The translations under genes and the position numbers were made by a program. The notes beneath the pieces are model-generated. The model ran no database searches and was not told the origin of the DNA. It saw only the letters and a list, made by a program, of their open reading frames with translations. Shown here piece by piece: positions 32,258-41,216 of a stretch of DNA of 64,000 nucleotides; position 1 is the first letter of the stretch; every line of letters starts with the position of its first letter. The DNA is from Parerythrobacter aestuarii (lineage in GTDB: Bacteria; Pseudomonadota; Alphaproteobacteria; Sphingomonadales; Sphingomonadaceae): NCBI RefSeq assembly GCF_030140925.1, contig NZ_JARBWD010000001.1, positions 186,001 through 250,000 of the forward strand. Reading direction: 5' to 3'.

Positions 32258-35007
32258 CCGATGCGCCTCAAATTGATATTGAACCCGAAACCATCGGCCT
32301 CACGACCCCAGTAGGATACGCTGGCATCCCACTGTATCGCGCGTGCCATCCCCTCAGAGATAGTGCGGAAATCGCCGATGGCTTCGCCTTCATGGTTGGA
32401 CAATAGCTGCAACAGGCGCTCCAGCGCGATCCCGAAACCCCCAGATATCCGGATGTGCGTGCGCTCATCGAGCTCTTCGAGGACGAGTTTGACGCTGTCG
32501 CCCTGCGGTGTATCCGCAATCAGGACTCGCAGGATCGCACGCAACATGGCGCCCAGCGCGGTCGGTTCAGCGATTGTGAAGCCGCTTGCTCCGGGCAATT
32601 CCGTTTCGATACGGACATCAAGGTCCTGCGCAAAATCAGCTGTTCGTTCGGTTGCGTCGAGCACAAGCGACCGCGCATCGACCGGATAGCTGGCATCCTG
32701 CAAGGCCCAGATGTCTTCGCGCACGAGTTCAGCCACTTCGTCGAGTCGGGCGATGGCGCGCCGGGTCGTTTCCGTGATCCGGGCGACAATCGGCTTTACC
32801 TGCTCACCGGTTACGCGCGGATCGGAAGCCAGCTCGGACCCCAGCATGATGGCTTCGAAGTCGTTGCGCAACTGCAAGTCCATGAACAGTGCGACCGCCT
32901 GGCGCAAGTCCGCGGCCCGGTGCAGTTCGGAAACATCGATCGCTTCCAGCACGATCACGCGCTCGCGGCTGCGGGCGACCCGCTGCGGCGCGGCGATGCG
33001 GAAGATATACTCTTCCGGCCCGAAGGAGCGCATGGGCACCCGCATTTCGCCGCCATTGAGCAAGAGATCCTGCAGCATTGCATCGATCCGCACTTCGTCG
33101 AGCTCGGTCAGGCGCAACAGGGCTTCGGCAACGGTTGCTTCACCTACACTCAGCCCGGCCTTCCGGTAGATCGCATGCATCGGGGCGTTCGCATGCAGCG
33201 GCGATCCCACCATGTGGAAGATCATCACCGCCGTGCCGACCGTGTCGAATCCGTGCCGGATCTGGTCGGACGACTGGGCAACGAGCGAAATGGCGCTCGC
33301 CACCTTGTCGTCGATCGGGACATAGCGTTGATCGAGGCGCTTGCGGGCATTGAGGTTGGCGCGCCAACGAAACAGTTCGCGAAATGAAGCCGTGACGGCG
33401 CGGACGATGTGAGCCGTCTTGCGGGAATGGGCGGTTTGCGGAAGACTGTAGAGCCAGTAGAGGTCGCGCTCTGTCCCGCCGAGCCAGCTGATCCGGGCCT
33501 GGCCGGGCCAGCCCGGAACAATGTGTTCAGCGGAGACAACAGCGTGGCGGGCACGCAATGTGGCGAGCAAGGTGTCGAGCTCCTTGGTGGATACCGCGAT
33601 GTCGCCAAAGTCGGCATTGTAGGCGTTTAGCTGACCTATTGAGCCATTGGCCTTGCGCTCGATCAGCAGGCTTTTCTCGACCCCGGCGAACCTGGCCGCG
33701 CCGCGGACGAATTCTGGAAGGCGCGCGCCTTCGCGCAGTGCCGAACGGCCGAAAGCGTGCTGTACGGCCCGGGCTGAAGCATCTTCGAGGCGACGATCCT
33801 GCCAGCGTTCGCGACCCAGCACGCGGAGGAACGACACGAGCCACGGTACGATCAACATCGCTGTAACTGGCAACAGGCGTCCTGCGAACTGGAGGGCCGC
33901 CCAGCCTATCGCGAGGACCAGCAGGTTCACCGCCAGTGGCAGGAGTATCGCCAATCGCTTGGGATCGCTGCGCATATAGGCGATGCCGATGGCAGCACCG
34001 AGCAGGGCAATCAGGAGCCAGCTCTCCCACGTCCGTGCCGGCAGTACGATCCGCCCTGCTCGCAAGGCTTGGATTGCATAGGCGCGAAAATGAGCTTCGC
34101 TCGTCGCCCTGCTGGTGGGGTCGAGCGGGGTTGTGAGCGAGCCTTGCACCGTCGACGGGTCAGCCAGGATCGCCACAGTCCCGGCCAGTTCTCCTACTGC
34201 CAGCTGTCCGTCAAGAACCTGGCTGGCAGTGATGACCGGCACACTCTGGCCGACCGGCATCCGGATGAAGAACCGCTCGGGCTTACCGGTGGTCCGTCCG
34301 GCAAGTGCCGTTTCGAAGCTAGGTATCTGTTTGTCTATTCCGGGCAGGGCCGACCATTGCTGGCGGTAGATCCCGTACTGGGCGCTCGCGAGGACTCGTG
34401 CGCTCGGGATTGCAGGCGCTGCTTCAGTTGGCGGGAGTTGCCATCGGTCGCTGGCGGGGACCGGGCTTGGTGAAAGTCCGATCACGGCCGGGATGGCGCG
34501 ACCGGCTGCACCTTCCCAGTTGCGAACATCGAGATAGCCCACTCGCTCCACACCGAGGCGCTCCAGGGCGGTCTCTAGCCTGGGGATCCCGCCTCGGCCT
34601 GGTGCAACGAGCTCCTTGTCAACTTCAACGATGACCACTGTCGGGCGTGTTCCCGCTTCTCGTGTCGTCGCGATGTCGAAGAAGCGCCCGTCAGTAGCGG
34701 TGAAAGCGGCCGTCTGCTGGAGCGCGGCAATCGCACCGACGACCAGGACGATCGCCACCCAGCTCCCCACCCCCTCTCGCGCGAGCACGCGCGCGAGGAA
34801 GCGCAGATTGCGGGCGAGTGCCCTCGATGTCCGGCGTGCGTTCAAGGGTGATGGACCCCTGTCGACAGAGGCATCGATTTGGAAGTTGCGCCGCGCAACT
34901 TGGGCCTTGTGCTCGGTCGCCGACACGAGATCGGCAGGCCGGCTTCGGCCCCCTGTCGATTGCGAATGCCCATCATGCGATGCCCCTGCGGCGACGACCG
35001 CGCGCAC
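32254..35007 (-). CDS. CHASE2-domain sensor with degenerate histidine-kinase core
   Basis: Up to 917 residues: an N-terminal helix (VAIVLVVGAIAALQQTA), an extracytoplasmic CHASE2 domain (RPTVVIVEVDKELV...), then the three closely spaced membrane helices typical of CHASE2 proteins, a GAF/PAS-like region and a kinase-like end. The H-box reads FMDLQLRNDF, with Leu where kinases have His. The N-box segment (LRAILRVLIADTP) has Arg instead of Asn, and the G1 box is SGGFGIA without Asp. It is therefore probably a pseudokinase. The GTG at 35007 opens the frame; GTG 34926 may be the true start. First gene of the six-gene pgs-like operon. Confidence 0.88.
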   Translation of the reverse strand: MRAVVAAGASHDGHSQSTGGRSRPADLVSATEHKAQVARRNFQIDASVDRGPSPLNARRTSRALARNLRFLARVLAREGVGSWVAIVLVVGAIAALQQTAAFTATDGRFFDIATTREAGTRPTVVIVEVDKELVAPGRGGIPRLETALERLGVERVGYLDVRNWEGAAGRAIPAVIGLSPSPVPASDRWQLPPTEAAPAIPSARVLASAQYGIYRQQWSALPGIDKQIPSFETALAGRTTGKPERFFIRMPVGQSVPVITASQVLDGQLAVGELAGTVAILADPSTVQGSLTTPLDPTSRATSEAHFRAYAIQALRAGRIVLPARTWESWLLIALLGAAIGIAYMRSDPKRLAILLPLAVNLLVLAIGWAALQFAGRLLPVTAMLIVPWLVSFLRVLGRERWQDRRLEDASARAVQHAFGRSALREGARLPEFVRGAARFAGVEKSLLIERKANGSIGQLNAYNADFGDIAVSTKELDTLLATLRARHAVVSAEHIVPGWPGQARISWLGGTERDLYWLYSLPQTAHSRKTAHIVRAVTASFRELFRWRANLNARKRLDQRYVPIDDKVASAISLVAQSSDQIRHGFDTVGTAVMIFHMVGSPLHANAPMHAIYRKAGLSVGEATVAEALLRLTELDEVRIDAMLQDLLLNGGEMRVPMRSFGPEEYIFRIAAPQRVARSRERVIVLEAIDVSELHRAADLRQAVALFMDLQLRNDFEAIMLGSELASDPRVTGEQVKPIVARITETTRRAIARLDEVAELVREDIWALQDASYPVDARSLVLDATERTADFAQDLDVRIETELPGASGFTIAEPTALGAMLRAILRVLIADTPQGDSVKLVLEELDERTHIRISGGFGIALERLLQLLSNHEGEAIGDFRTISEGMARAIQWDASVSYWGREADGFGFNINLRRIG

Positions 35008-35053
35008 CGGGAAGGCACGACGCGAGCCAAGACGGCAGAAACCCTAGGACAGC

Positions 35054-35072
35054 ATGGTTAAATTCACGTTAG
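35054..35072 (-). promoter_or_regulatory. CtrA-like box upstream of the CHASE2-pgs operon
   Basis: Read on the minus strand: CTAA, seven bases, TTAACCAT (plus strand ATGGTTAA at 35054-35061 and TTAG at 35069-35072). One mismatch to TTAA-N7-TTAA, with the extended CtrA half-site intact. It lies 46 bp before the GTG at 35007, a place suited to a promoter for the six-gene operon. Confidence 0.5.
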
Positions 35073-35173
35073 CACTCGGGCAGAGGAAACCCCCACGCCT
35101 TTGCAAGCAGCACTGGCGCGCGAGGAGCACTCTCTCCAGCCCGATTGGTAACTGTTAAATACCTGATATTAAA

Positions 35174-36160
35174 TCAAATATCCCCGCCAGTGAGGCGCTG
35201 GCAAATGAGATCGAGCTGGTCAAGCGTGCGGTACCGGATCGTCACCGCGCCGGAGCGCGGGTCTGCATCGGTCTTGATCTTTACCGGCAAGCCAAGGAAT
35301 TCCTCCAGATGGCCTTGCACCGCAGCAATATCCGCGTCCTTCATCGGATCGCGCGACGCCTTGGCGGCTTTGGCGGGCCGTGCTGGCGCACCCGAAGCAC
35401 GGACGCGCTTTTCGACTTCTCGAACCGAGAGCTTGTGCGACACGATTTCCCGCGCCAGAGCGCTGGCACCGTCAAAACCGATCAGTGCCCGGGCATGCCC
35501 CATCGATAGCGAACCGCTTTCGACCAGCGCAATCACGTCATCCGGCAAAGCCAGCAAGCGCTGGAGGTTTGCGACATGGCTGCGCGATTTGTCGACCATC
35601 TTGGCGATATCAGCCTGGCTCAGTCCTTCATCCTCGGACAAGCGGTGATAGGCGCGCGCCTCTTCGATCGGGTTGAGGTCCTCGCGCTGGATATTCTCGA
35701 TTAACGCCAGCGCCATGACTTCGCGATCGTCCAGTTCGCGTACGATGGCCGGAATCTGGTGCAAACGGGCCTTTTGCGCCGCCCGCCAACGACGTTCGCC
35801 GGCGACAAGCTGGTATTTCCCTTCGCCTTTTGGTCGTACAATGACCGGCTGAATAACCCCGCGCGTAGCGATCGAAGCGGCCAGTTCATCGAGCGCATCG
35901 TCATCGAAATGGGTGCGCGGCTGGCCCGGAAGTGGTGAAATCCGGGCAACAGGGATCGCAGCGAGCCCGCTGGAAGGCGCGGCGCCACCGTCTACACCTA
36001 CTGCAGCAGGGGCCGAAGAAGCATTCGGGGCCCGCACCAGCGGCTCTTCGCGCCGCGTTTCACCCAAGAGGGCCCCGAGACCCTTGCCGAGCTTTTTCTT
36101 GCGATCGGTCGGGCGAGGCACGGCGCTGATGCGGATCGGATCGGACGGTTTGTCGCTCAT
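35174..36160 (-). CDS. parB: Chromosome partitioning protein ParB
   Basis: Centromere-binding CTPase of 328 residues. The N-terminal ParA-contact box (KKKLGKGLGALLGE), the CTP-binding motif region (QLVAGERRWRAAQKA and LIENIQREDLNPIEEA), the helix-turn-helix (LSQADIAKMVDKSRSHVANL) and a C-terminal dimerisation part are all present. It binds the parS sites at 37000-40780 and spreads from them. Start ATG 36160 overlaps the parA stop as ATGA; the upstream frame is parA antisense. parA-parB are coupled and lie in the rsmG-parA-parB order usual near bacterial origins. Confidence 0.97.
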   Translation of the reverse strand: MSDKPSDPIRISAVPRPTDRKKKLGKGLGALLGETRREEPLVRAPNASSAPAAVGVDGGAAPSSGLAAIPVARISPLPGQPRTHFDDDALDELAASIATRGVIQPVIVRPKGEGKYQLVAGERRWRAAQKARLHQIPAIVRELDDREVMALALIENIQREDLNPIEEARAYHRLSEDEGLSQADIAKMVDKSRSHVANLQRLLALPDDVIALVESGSLSMGHARALIGFDGASALAREIVSHKLSVREVEKRVRASGAPARPAKAAKASRDPMKDADIAAVQGHLEEFLGLPVKIKTDADPRSGAVTIRYRTLDQLDLICQRLTGGDI

Positions 36161-36933
36161 GCGGCTTTCCTCTCTTCGGGCAGGCGACCGATCAATTCGC
36201 GTGCCAATGCCATATAGGCCCTGCTCCCGGCACAATCGTGGTCATAGACAAGCGCCGGAAGGCCGTGGCTTGGAGCTTCCGACAAGCGCACATTGCGCGG
36301 GATAACCGATTGAAAAACAAGCTCTCCCAAGCAATCGCGCACATCGTCGGCAACTTGGTCGGTGAGCCGGTTGCGCCGGTCGAACATGGTCAGCACGACC
36401 CCGATGATGCCGAGATCGGGATTGAAGCGCTGCTGGACCCTCTCAACGGTCTGGAGCAGCTGGCTGAGGCCCTCGAGCGCGAAAAACTCGCATTGCAGCG
36501 GGACCAGCAGCGTATCGGCCGCACCCAGCGCATTGAGCGTAAGCAAGCCCAGCGAAGGCGGACAATCGATAAAGCAGATCTCATGTTCGCCATGCCCGGC
36601 AATGGCATTGCGCAGCCTGTCCGTGCGATCCTCGACCGAAACCAGCTCGACTTCGGCCCCGCTCAGGTCTTGCGTTGCCGGGACAATATCGAGGCCGGGA
36701 ATGGTGCTCGGGACAATGCATTCGCCGAGCGGCATTCCTTCAACCAGCAATTCGTAGCTCGAATTGGCGCGATCCTCGTTCTCGACACCCATGCCTGTCG
36801 AGGCATTGCCCTGAGGATCAAGATCGATCAGCAGCGTTTTCCAGCCGGTCGCGGCCATCGCCGTGGCGATATTGATGGCTGTGGTGGTTTTCCCAACCCC
36901 GCCCTTCTGGTTCGCTACGGCGATGGTAATCAT
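36157..36933 (-). CDS. parA: Chromosome partitioning ATPase ParA
   Basis: Deviant-Walker ATPase of 258 residues that moves ParB-bound origins to the cell pole. The deviant Walker A KGGVGKTT is at 10-17, Walker A' is LLIDLDPQGNAS, and Walker B is CFIDCPPSLG. Start ATG 36933 ([12 protein letters not shown]) overlaps the rsmG stop as ATGA; the longer open frame upstream lies in rsmG and is not coding. Coupled to parB by another ATGA. Confidence 0.97.
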   Translation of the reverse strand: MITIAVANQKGGVGKTTTAINIATAMAATGWKTLLIDLDPQGNASTGMGVENEDRANSSYELLVEGMPLGECIVPSTIPGLDIVPATQDLSGAEVELVSVEDRTDRLRNAIAGHGEHEICFIDCPPSLGLLTLNALGAADTLLVPLQCEFFALEGLSQLLQTVERVQQRFNPDLGIIGVVLTMFDRRNRLTDQVADDVRDCLGELVFQSVIPRNVRLSEAPSHGLPALVYDHDCAGSRAYMALARELIGRLPEERKAA

Positions 36934-37565
36934 GCTGCGCTCTTCCCTTTCACTGTGCCCTTGCCGACCAATATGGCCGCCTCCGGATCGGTAGCCGTTT
37001 GTTCCACGTGGAACAGTTTCTGCCACTTCTTCCCGATTCCCTGCAGTTCTACCCCGGCGGAGCGCCCCTTGGGCAAGAGCCAGACGGTGTCGTCGGTGGA
37101 AAACCTTGCGGACAAACGGAGGAGTTTTTCGAGTGGGGCGAAAGCGCGTGCCGTTATGACACGCGCCTCGAACGCAGCCACGGCTTCGAGCCGCATCCCC
37201 GCGACCGTGCAATTCGCCAGGGCGAGCCGATCAATCATCGACTCCAGCCATTCGATCCGCCGCTTGCGCGATTCCACCAGCAAGATCCTGCTGTCGGGCC
37301 GTATCGCAGCGATTACCAAACCGGGAAATCCGGCTCCCGAGCCCAGATCCATCCATGGCGATGTTTCACGTGGAACATGGTCGAGCAACTGCGCGCTATC
37401 CGCAATATGGCGCTGCCAGACGTGGTCGAGCGAGCCAGACGAAACCAGGTTCTGGCGCTGGTTCTCCTCGCGCAGGGCAGCAATCAGTGCCTCGATCCGC
37501 TCCAGCGCAGAATCATCGCCCCTCGCCGCAACAAACGCGCGCGCATCGTCCTCATTGCTGATCAC
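36930..37565 (-). CDS. rsmG: 16S rRNA (guanine-N7)-methyltransferase RsmG (GidB)
   Basis: Methylates N7 of G527 in 16S rRNA using S-adenosylmethionine. 211 residues with the RsmG motif [30 protein letters not shown] and [14 protein letters not shown]. The start is a GTG at 37565 forming GTGA with the mnmG stop. Two parS sites (37000-37015 and 37362-37377) are embedded in the coding sequence, fixing codons such as the FHVEQ and DHVPRETS stretches. Confidence 0.95.
   Translation of the reverse strand: MISNEDDARAFVAARGDDSALERIEALIAALREENQRQNLVSSGSLDHVWQRHIADSAQLLDHVPRETSPWMDLGSGAGFPGLVIAAIRPDSRILLVESRKRRIEWLESMIDRLALANCTVAGMRLEAVAAFEARVITARAFAPLEKLLRLSARFSTDDTVWLLPKGRSAGVELQGIGKKWQKLFHVEQTATDPEAAILVGKGTVKGKSAA
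37000..37015. other. parS site 1 (inside rsmG)
   Basis: TGTTCCACGTGGAACA, a perfect 16-bp palindrome and an exact match to the ParB-parS consensus. It lies within rsmG about 0.8 kb from the parB start. Confidence 0.92.
37362..37377. other. parS site 2 (inside rsmG)
   Basis: TGTTTCACGTGGAACA, matching the parS consensus with one T-C variation between the half-sites, still a good ParB site. Within rsmG, 362 bp from site 1. Confidence 0.9.
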
Positions 37566-39415
37566 GCCGCTTTTTCCAGTCGTTTGCGAGCAAAAACCAG
37601 CACGGCAGCCAATGCAGCGGGCGTCACCCCCGGAACTCGTCCGGCAGCAGCGAGGGTTTCAGGGCGCGCACGCGACAGCCGCTCAACCATCTCGTTCGAC
37701 AACCCCGGTACATCGGCAAATGGGAAGCCGGGGTCGAGCGAAACCGCTTCATTGGCTCGCAGTTCGCGCAACTCGGCGTCCTGGCGTGCCAGGTAGGGCG
37801 CATAGGCTGCCTCTTCCTCGATCTCGCTCGCGAGTTCGCCTGAGAGCTCATGTCCCACGAGAAGGGGTTCCAGCGTTGCAAGGCTGACATCGGGAAACCG
37901 CAGCCACTCACGCAAAGGCATGCGTCCAGCATCGCTTCGCACCGAGTGCCCAAGCGTATTGATCTGATGTGCGGTCGCTTGCTGTTCCAGCGCCTGTTCA
38001 AGTGCACCGCGATGCTCCTCGCGCCGATCAAACCAGCGCAGCCTGTCTTCGCCAACGCAGCCCAGCTCAATGGCCATCGGTGTCAGCCGTGTCGATGCAT
38101 TATTGGCCCGCAGGCGCAGCCGATATTCGGCGCGAGAGGTCAACATCCGATACGGTTCAGTCACACCCTGTAGCGTCAGGTCGTCGAGCATCACCGCCAT
38201 ATAGCTGTTAGCGCGATCCAGCGTCGGCGCTGCCATACCCCGCACCGCACAGGCGGCATGGATCCCAGCGACGAGACCCTGTGCTGCGGCCTCTTCGTAT
38301 CCTGTCGTGCCATTGATCTGACCCGCACAATAGAGTCCCGGCACATCCTTGAGCTCCAGCCCGGAAGTGAGGGTACGCGGATCGATGTGATCGTACTCAA
38401 CAGCATAGCCGGGAACGACCATTTCCACGTGGGACAGCCCGTCCATGGCCCGGAGCATGCCCAGCTGCACGTCGGTCGGCAGCGACGTGGAAATCCCGTT
38501 GGGATAGACCAGATGCGTGTCCAGTCCCTCGGGCTCCAGAAAGACCTGGTGCCCGTCACGATCGCCAAAACGGTGGATCTTGTCTTCGATCGAGGGGCAG
38601 TAACGCGGCCCCGCAGCTCCAATCGCACCGGAGAACAGCGGCGACCGGTCAAGATTGGCGCGGATGATGTCGTGCGCCCGCTCGTTGGTGCGGGTGATGG
38701 CGCAGAAAACTTCCGGATTGGAGCGCGACCGGGTGATGGCGGACATGGTCCAGTCCTCGCCGTCGGACGGCTGTTCCTCGAGCATTGCCCAGTCGATGGT
38801 GCGCCCATCGAGCCGCGGAGGGGTGCCGGTCTTGAGCCGCGCCATCGGCAGCTCGAGCCCATACATCTGATCGGCAAGGCGCGAAGCGGCACTTTCGCCG
38901 ACGCGTCCGCCGATCATGCGTTCTTCGCCCCGGAATAGCTTTCCGCCGAGGAAAGTGCCTGTGCACAGGATAACTGCCTGCCCTTCGAGCCGGGAACCAT
39001 CGCCCAGCTCGATGCCGGTTACACGCGCGCCGCTGAAGCGTAGCGCCGCTGCTTCCCCGGCAACGACAGTCAGATTGTCCTGCCTGCCTACAATATCCTG
39101 AACCGCGCGGCGAAATAAAGTCCTGTCAGCCTGTACGCGTGGCCCCCAAACTGCGCTCCCTTTCGAGCGATTGAGCATGCGGTAATGGATCGCGGCAGCA
39201 TCGGCGGCGCGAGCGAGTACTCCATCAAATGCATCAACTTCGCGCACCAGGTGGCCCTTGCCCAACCCGCCAATGGCCGGATTGCAGCTCATCGCACCGA
39301 TCTTTTCAGGCTCGAAGCTCACCAGCGCGGTACGCACACCCATGCGCGCGGCCGCGCAGGCCGCTTCGACACCAGCATGTCCGCCGCCGACCACGATGAT
39401 ATCGAAATCACGCAT
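37562..39415 (-). CDS. mnmG: tRNA uridine-5-carboxymethylaminomethyl synthase subunit MnmG (GidA)
   Basis: FAD-binding subunit of the MnmEG complex that installs carboxymethylaminomethyl at U34 of tRNAs reading NNA/NNG codons. 617 residues with the FAD motif [34 protein letters not shown], the conserved [13 protein letters not shown] region, and the [13 protein letters not shown] block. Partner mnmE lies upstream on the same strand with parS site 3 between them. Its stop overlaps the rsmG start (GTGA). Confidence 0.98.
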   Translation of the reverse strand: MRDFDIIVVGGGHAGVEAACAAARMGVRTALVSFEPEKIGAMSCNPAIGGLGKGHLVREVDAFDGVLARAADAAAIHYRMLNRSKGSAVWGPRVQADRTLFRRAVQDIVGRQDNLTVVAGEAAALRFSGARVTGIELGDGSRLEGQAVILCTGTFLGGKLFRGEERMIGGRVGESAASRLADQMYGLELPMARLKTGTPPRLDGRTIDWAMLEEQPSDGEDWTMSAITRSRSNPEVFCAITRTNERAHDIIRANLDRSPLFSGAIGAAGPRYCPSIEDKIHRFGDRDGHQVFLEPEGLDTHLVYPNGISTSLPTDVQLGMLRAMDGLSHVEMVVPGYAVEYDHIDPRTLTSGLELKDVPGLYCAGQINGTTGYEEAAAQGLVAGIHAACAVRGMAAPTLDRANSYMAVMLDDLTLQGVTEPYRMLTSRAEYRLRLRANNASTRLTPMAIELGCVGEDRLRWFDRREEHRGALEQALEQQATAHQINTLGHSVRSDAGRMPLREWLRFPDVSLATLEPLLVGHELSGELASEIEEEAAYAPYLARQDAELRELRANEAVSLDPGFPFADVPGLSNEMVERLSRARPETLAAAGRVPGVTPAALAAVLVFARKRLEKAA

Positions 39416-39468
39416 GCCGCGCCCTTTACAGTCTGGATGCGCGGCTCGCCACCCTTGATTGGTGACAG

Positions 39469-39484
39469 TATTTCACGTGAAACA
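39469..39484. other. parS site 3 (mnmE-mnmG gap)
   Basis: TATTTCACGTGAAACA, one mismatch to TGTTTCACGTGAAACA. It lies in the 70-bp gap between mnmE and mnmG, the only one of the four sites outside coding sequence. Confidence 0.85.
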
Positions 39485-39485
39485 C

Positions 39486-40772
39486 CTATTTGCCGATGCA
39501 GAACCGGCCAAACAGGGCGTCGAGCATGTCTTCCGTCGTAGCGTGACCCATGATCCGATCGAATGCCACTCGCGCCGAACGCAGCTGTTCTGCAACGACC
39601 AGCAGGTCAGTATTTGCTTCGATACCCGCAAGGGCTGTGCTGGCATCGTGCAGCAAGGCGTGCTGGCGCGCATTGACCGCTTGCTCGCCCGGCTTGGGCA
39701 GCAACGAACGGGCGCAGGCAGTGATTTCTCCCACAAGCCCGTCGATCCCCTCACCTGTCTTCGCCGAGAGGCGCAGGCGCGGTGCCCGTTTGGGGTGATG
39801 TGCGGCATCATCGCACCTTGCCTCGATTTCCCACGCGCCTTGTGGGCCCGTCCCTTCTGGACCAAGCCACAGGACGATATCCGCAGCATCTACAGCTGCC
39901 CGCGCCCGCTCCATGCCGACCTGCTCGATCTCGTCTTCGCTGGCCTCGTGCAATCCTGCAGTGTCCACCAGTGTCAGCGGGATTCCGTCGATCGCCACCG
40001 AGCGCTCGAGTACGTCGCGGGTCGTCCCGGCAATGGGTGAAACGATGGCCGCCTCGTTGCGCAAGATCGCATTGAACAGCGTCGACTTTCCCGCATTGGG
40101 TGGGCCAGCCAGCACAACACGCACACCATCTCGCAAACGCTCGATCTGCGGGCGTGCCAATTGCTCACCGATCTCGATTGCCAGTCGATCCACCTCGGCG
40201 AAAAAGGCGCGAGACAGGCCGTCGACATCGCCCTCGTCGTCGAAATCGAGCGCCGCCTCGACCTGCGCCCCCAATCCAAGCAGGCGCGAGCGCCAACCTT
40301 CGAATGCCTGCGACAGTGCACCTGTTGCAGAAGACTGAAGGACCCGTCGCTGCAGTTCGGTCTCAGCGAATAGCAGGTCCGCCAGGCCCTCTGCCTGGGC
40401 AAGATCCATCCGGCCATTGGCAAAGGCCCGACGGGTGAACTCTCCCGGTGCCGCCCGGCGAAACCCGTCGACTGACAAGAGTGCTTCTTCGACAGCGGCG
40501 ATGACCGCCCTGCCCCCGTGGCAATGCAACTCTACAGTATCTTCCCCGGTCGAAGTATTCGGCCCCGGCAGCCACAACACCAGCGCCTCGTCCAGGACAT
40601 CGCCAGCGCTGTCACGCAAGGTTCTCACCGACGCGCGACGGGGTGCAGGTATTGCAGCACCCAGGTGTTCGAGAGCGGCGCTTGCCCGCGTCCCGCTAAC
40701 ACGAATAATACCGATCGCTGCTGGCGGTGCACCGCTCGACAGTGCGACGATGGTGTCCTCACCATGTTTCAC
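39486..40772 (-). CDS. mnmE: tRNA modification GTPase MnmE (TrmE)
   Basis: GTPase partner of MnmG. 428 residues: N-terminal tetrahydrofolate-binding domain, helical domain, G domain with G1 LAGPPNAGKST, G3 VDTAG, and the C-terminal FCIGK motif whose cysteine is conserved. Start is the GTG at 40772, which lies inside parS site 4. No better ATG exists upstream before the DUF6489 gene ends. Co-oriented with mnmG, rsmG and parAB. Confidence 0.97.
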   Translation of the reverse strand: MKHGEDTIVALSSGAPPAAIGIIRVSGTRASAALEHLGAAIPAPRRASVRTLRDSAGDVLDEALVLWLPGPNTSTGEDTVELHCHGGRAVIAAVEEALLSVDGFRRAAPGEFTRRAFANGRMDLAQAEGLADLLFAETELQRRVLQSSATGALSQAFEGWRSRLLGLGAQVEAALDFDDEGDVDGLSRAFFAEVDRLAIEIGEQLARPQIERLRDGVRVVLAGPPNAGKSTLFNAILRNEAAIVSPIAGTTRDVLERSVAIDGIPLTLVDTAGLHEASEDEIEQVGMERARAAVDAADIVLWLGPEGTGPQGAWEIEARCDDAAHHPKRAPRLRLSAKTGEGIDGLVGEITACARSLLPKPGEQAVNARQHALLHDASTALAGIEANTDLLVVAEQLRSARVAFDRIMGHATTEDMLDALFGRFCIGK

Positions 40773-40780
40773 GTGAAACA
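40765..40780. other. parS site 4 (contains the mnmE start codon)
   Basis: TGTTTCACGTGAAACA, a perfect palindrome. The minus-strand GTG of the central CACGTG-containing core is the mnmE start codon, so a ParB-bound parS would cover the translation start region of mnmE. Confidence 0.93.
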
Positions 40781-40790
40781 GACCTCGGGT

Positions 40791-41057
40791 CTAATCGTCG
40801 TCCTTCTTGGACGATGCCTTGCTCATCCCACCCGCAGCCAGGCTGCCTTCGACAAAGTTCTGGAACAGCTTGAGTCCAACCTGCCCCATCGGAGCCATGT
40901 TCTTTGCCAGCTCCTGGAGCTGGTCCGGGCTGGAAACGCTCTTCATCGCTTTCGCCATGTTGTCGACATAGACGCTGTTCGCCTTGCTCACGTCGGGCAA
41001 GCCCATGAAGCTGCGCGCTTCCTCCGGCGTACAATCAATCTCGATATTCACTTTCAT
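40791..41057 (-). CDS. DUF6489 family protein
   Basis: Small 88-residue cytosolic protein. The opening MKVNIEIDCTPEEARSFMGLPDV is characteristic of DUF6489, a family common in Sphingomonadales, followed by a helical AMKSVSSPDQLQELAKNMAPMG region and a charged KKDDD tail. Start ATG 41057 has a perfect GGAGGAG upstream; an in-frame ATG at 41084 is less likely. Function unknown. It lies directly upstream of mnmE. Confidence 0.85.
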   Translation of the reverse strand: MKVNIEIDCTPEEARSFMGLPDVSKANSVYVDNMAKAMKSVSSPDQLQELAKNMAPMGQVGLKLFQNFVEGSLAAGGMSKASSKKDDD

Positions 41058-41216
41058 GGCCACTCCTCCCGTCGGTCGACACATCCGGTCATCACAGGCC
41101 CCTCTCTCTCACCTCTATTTGGGTTTGCCAAGCGCCCCACGCAAGCGATAGGCCTTCGCGCCAAGAAATTGAACCGCAACCGGATTCGCACAACACACCT
41201 GTCAGGAGAGCCCCCG

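Noticed and set aside
23545..35007. Calling the operon a poly-gamma-glutamate capsule locus outright
   Set aside because: No PgsA/CapA or PgsE, unusual fusions, and the substrate specificity of PgsB-like ligases cannot be read from sequence.
35155..35172. TTAA-N10-TTAA as a CtrA site near the end of parB
   Set aside because: Spacing is ten, not seven; the convincing box is at 35054-35072.
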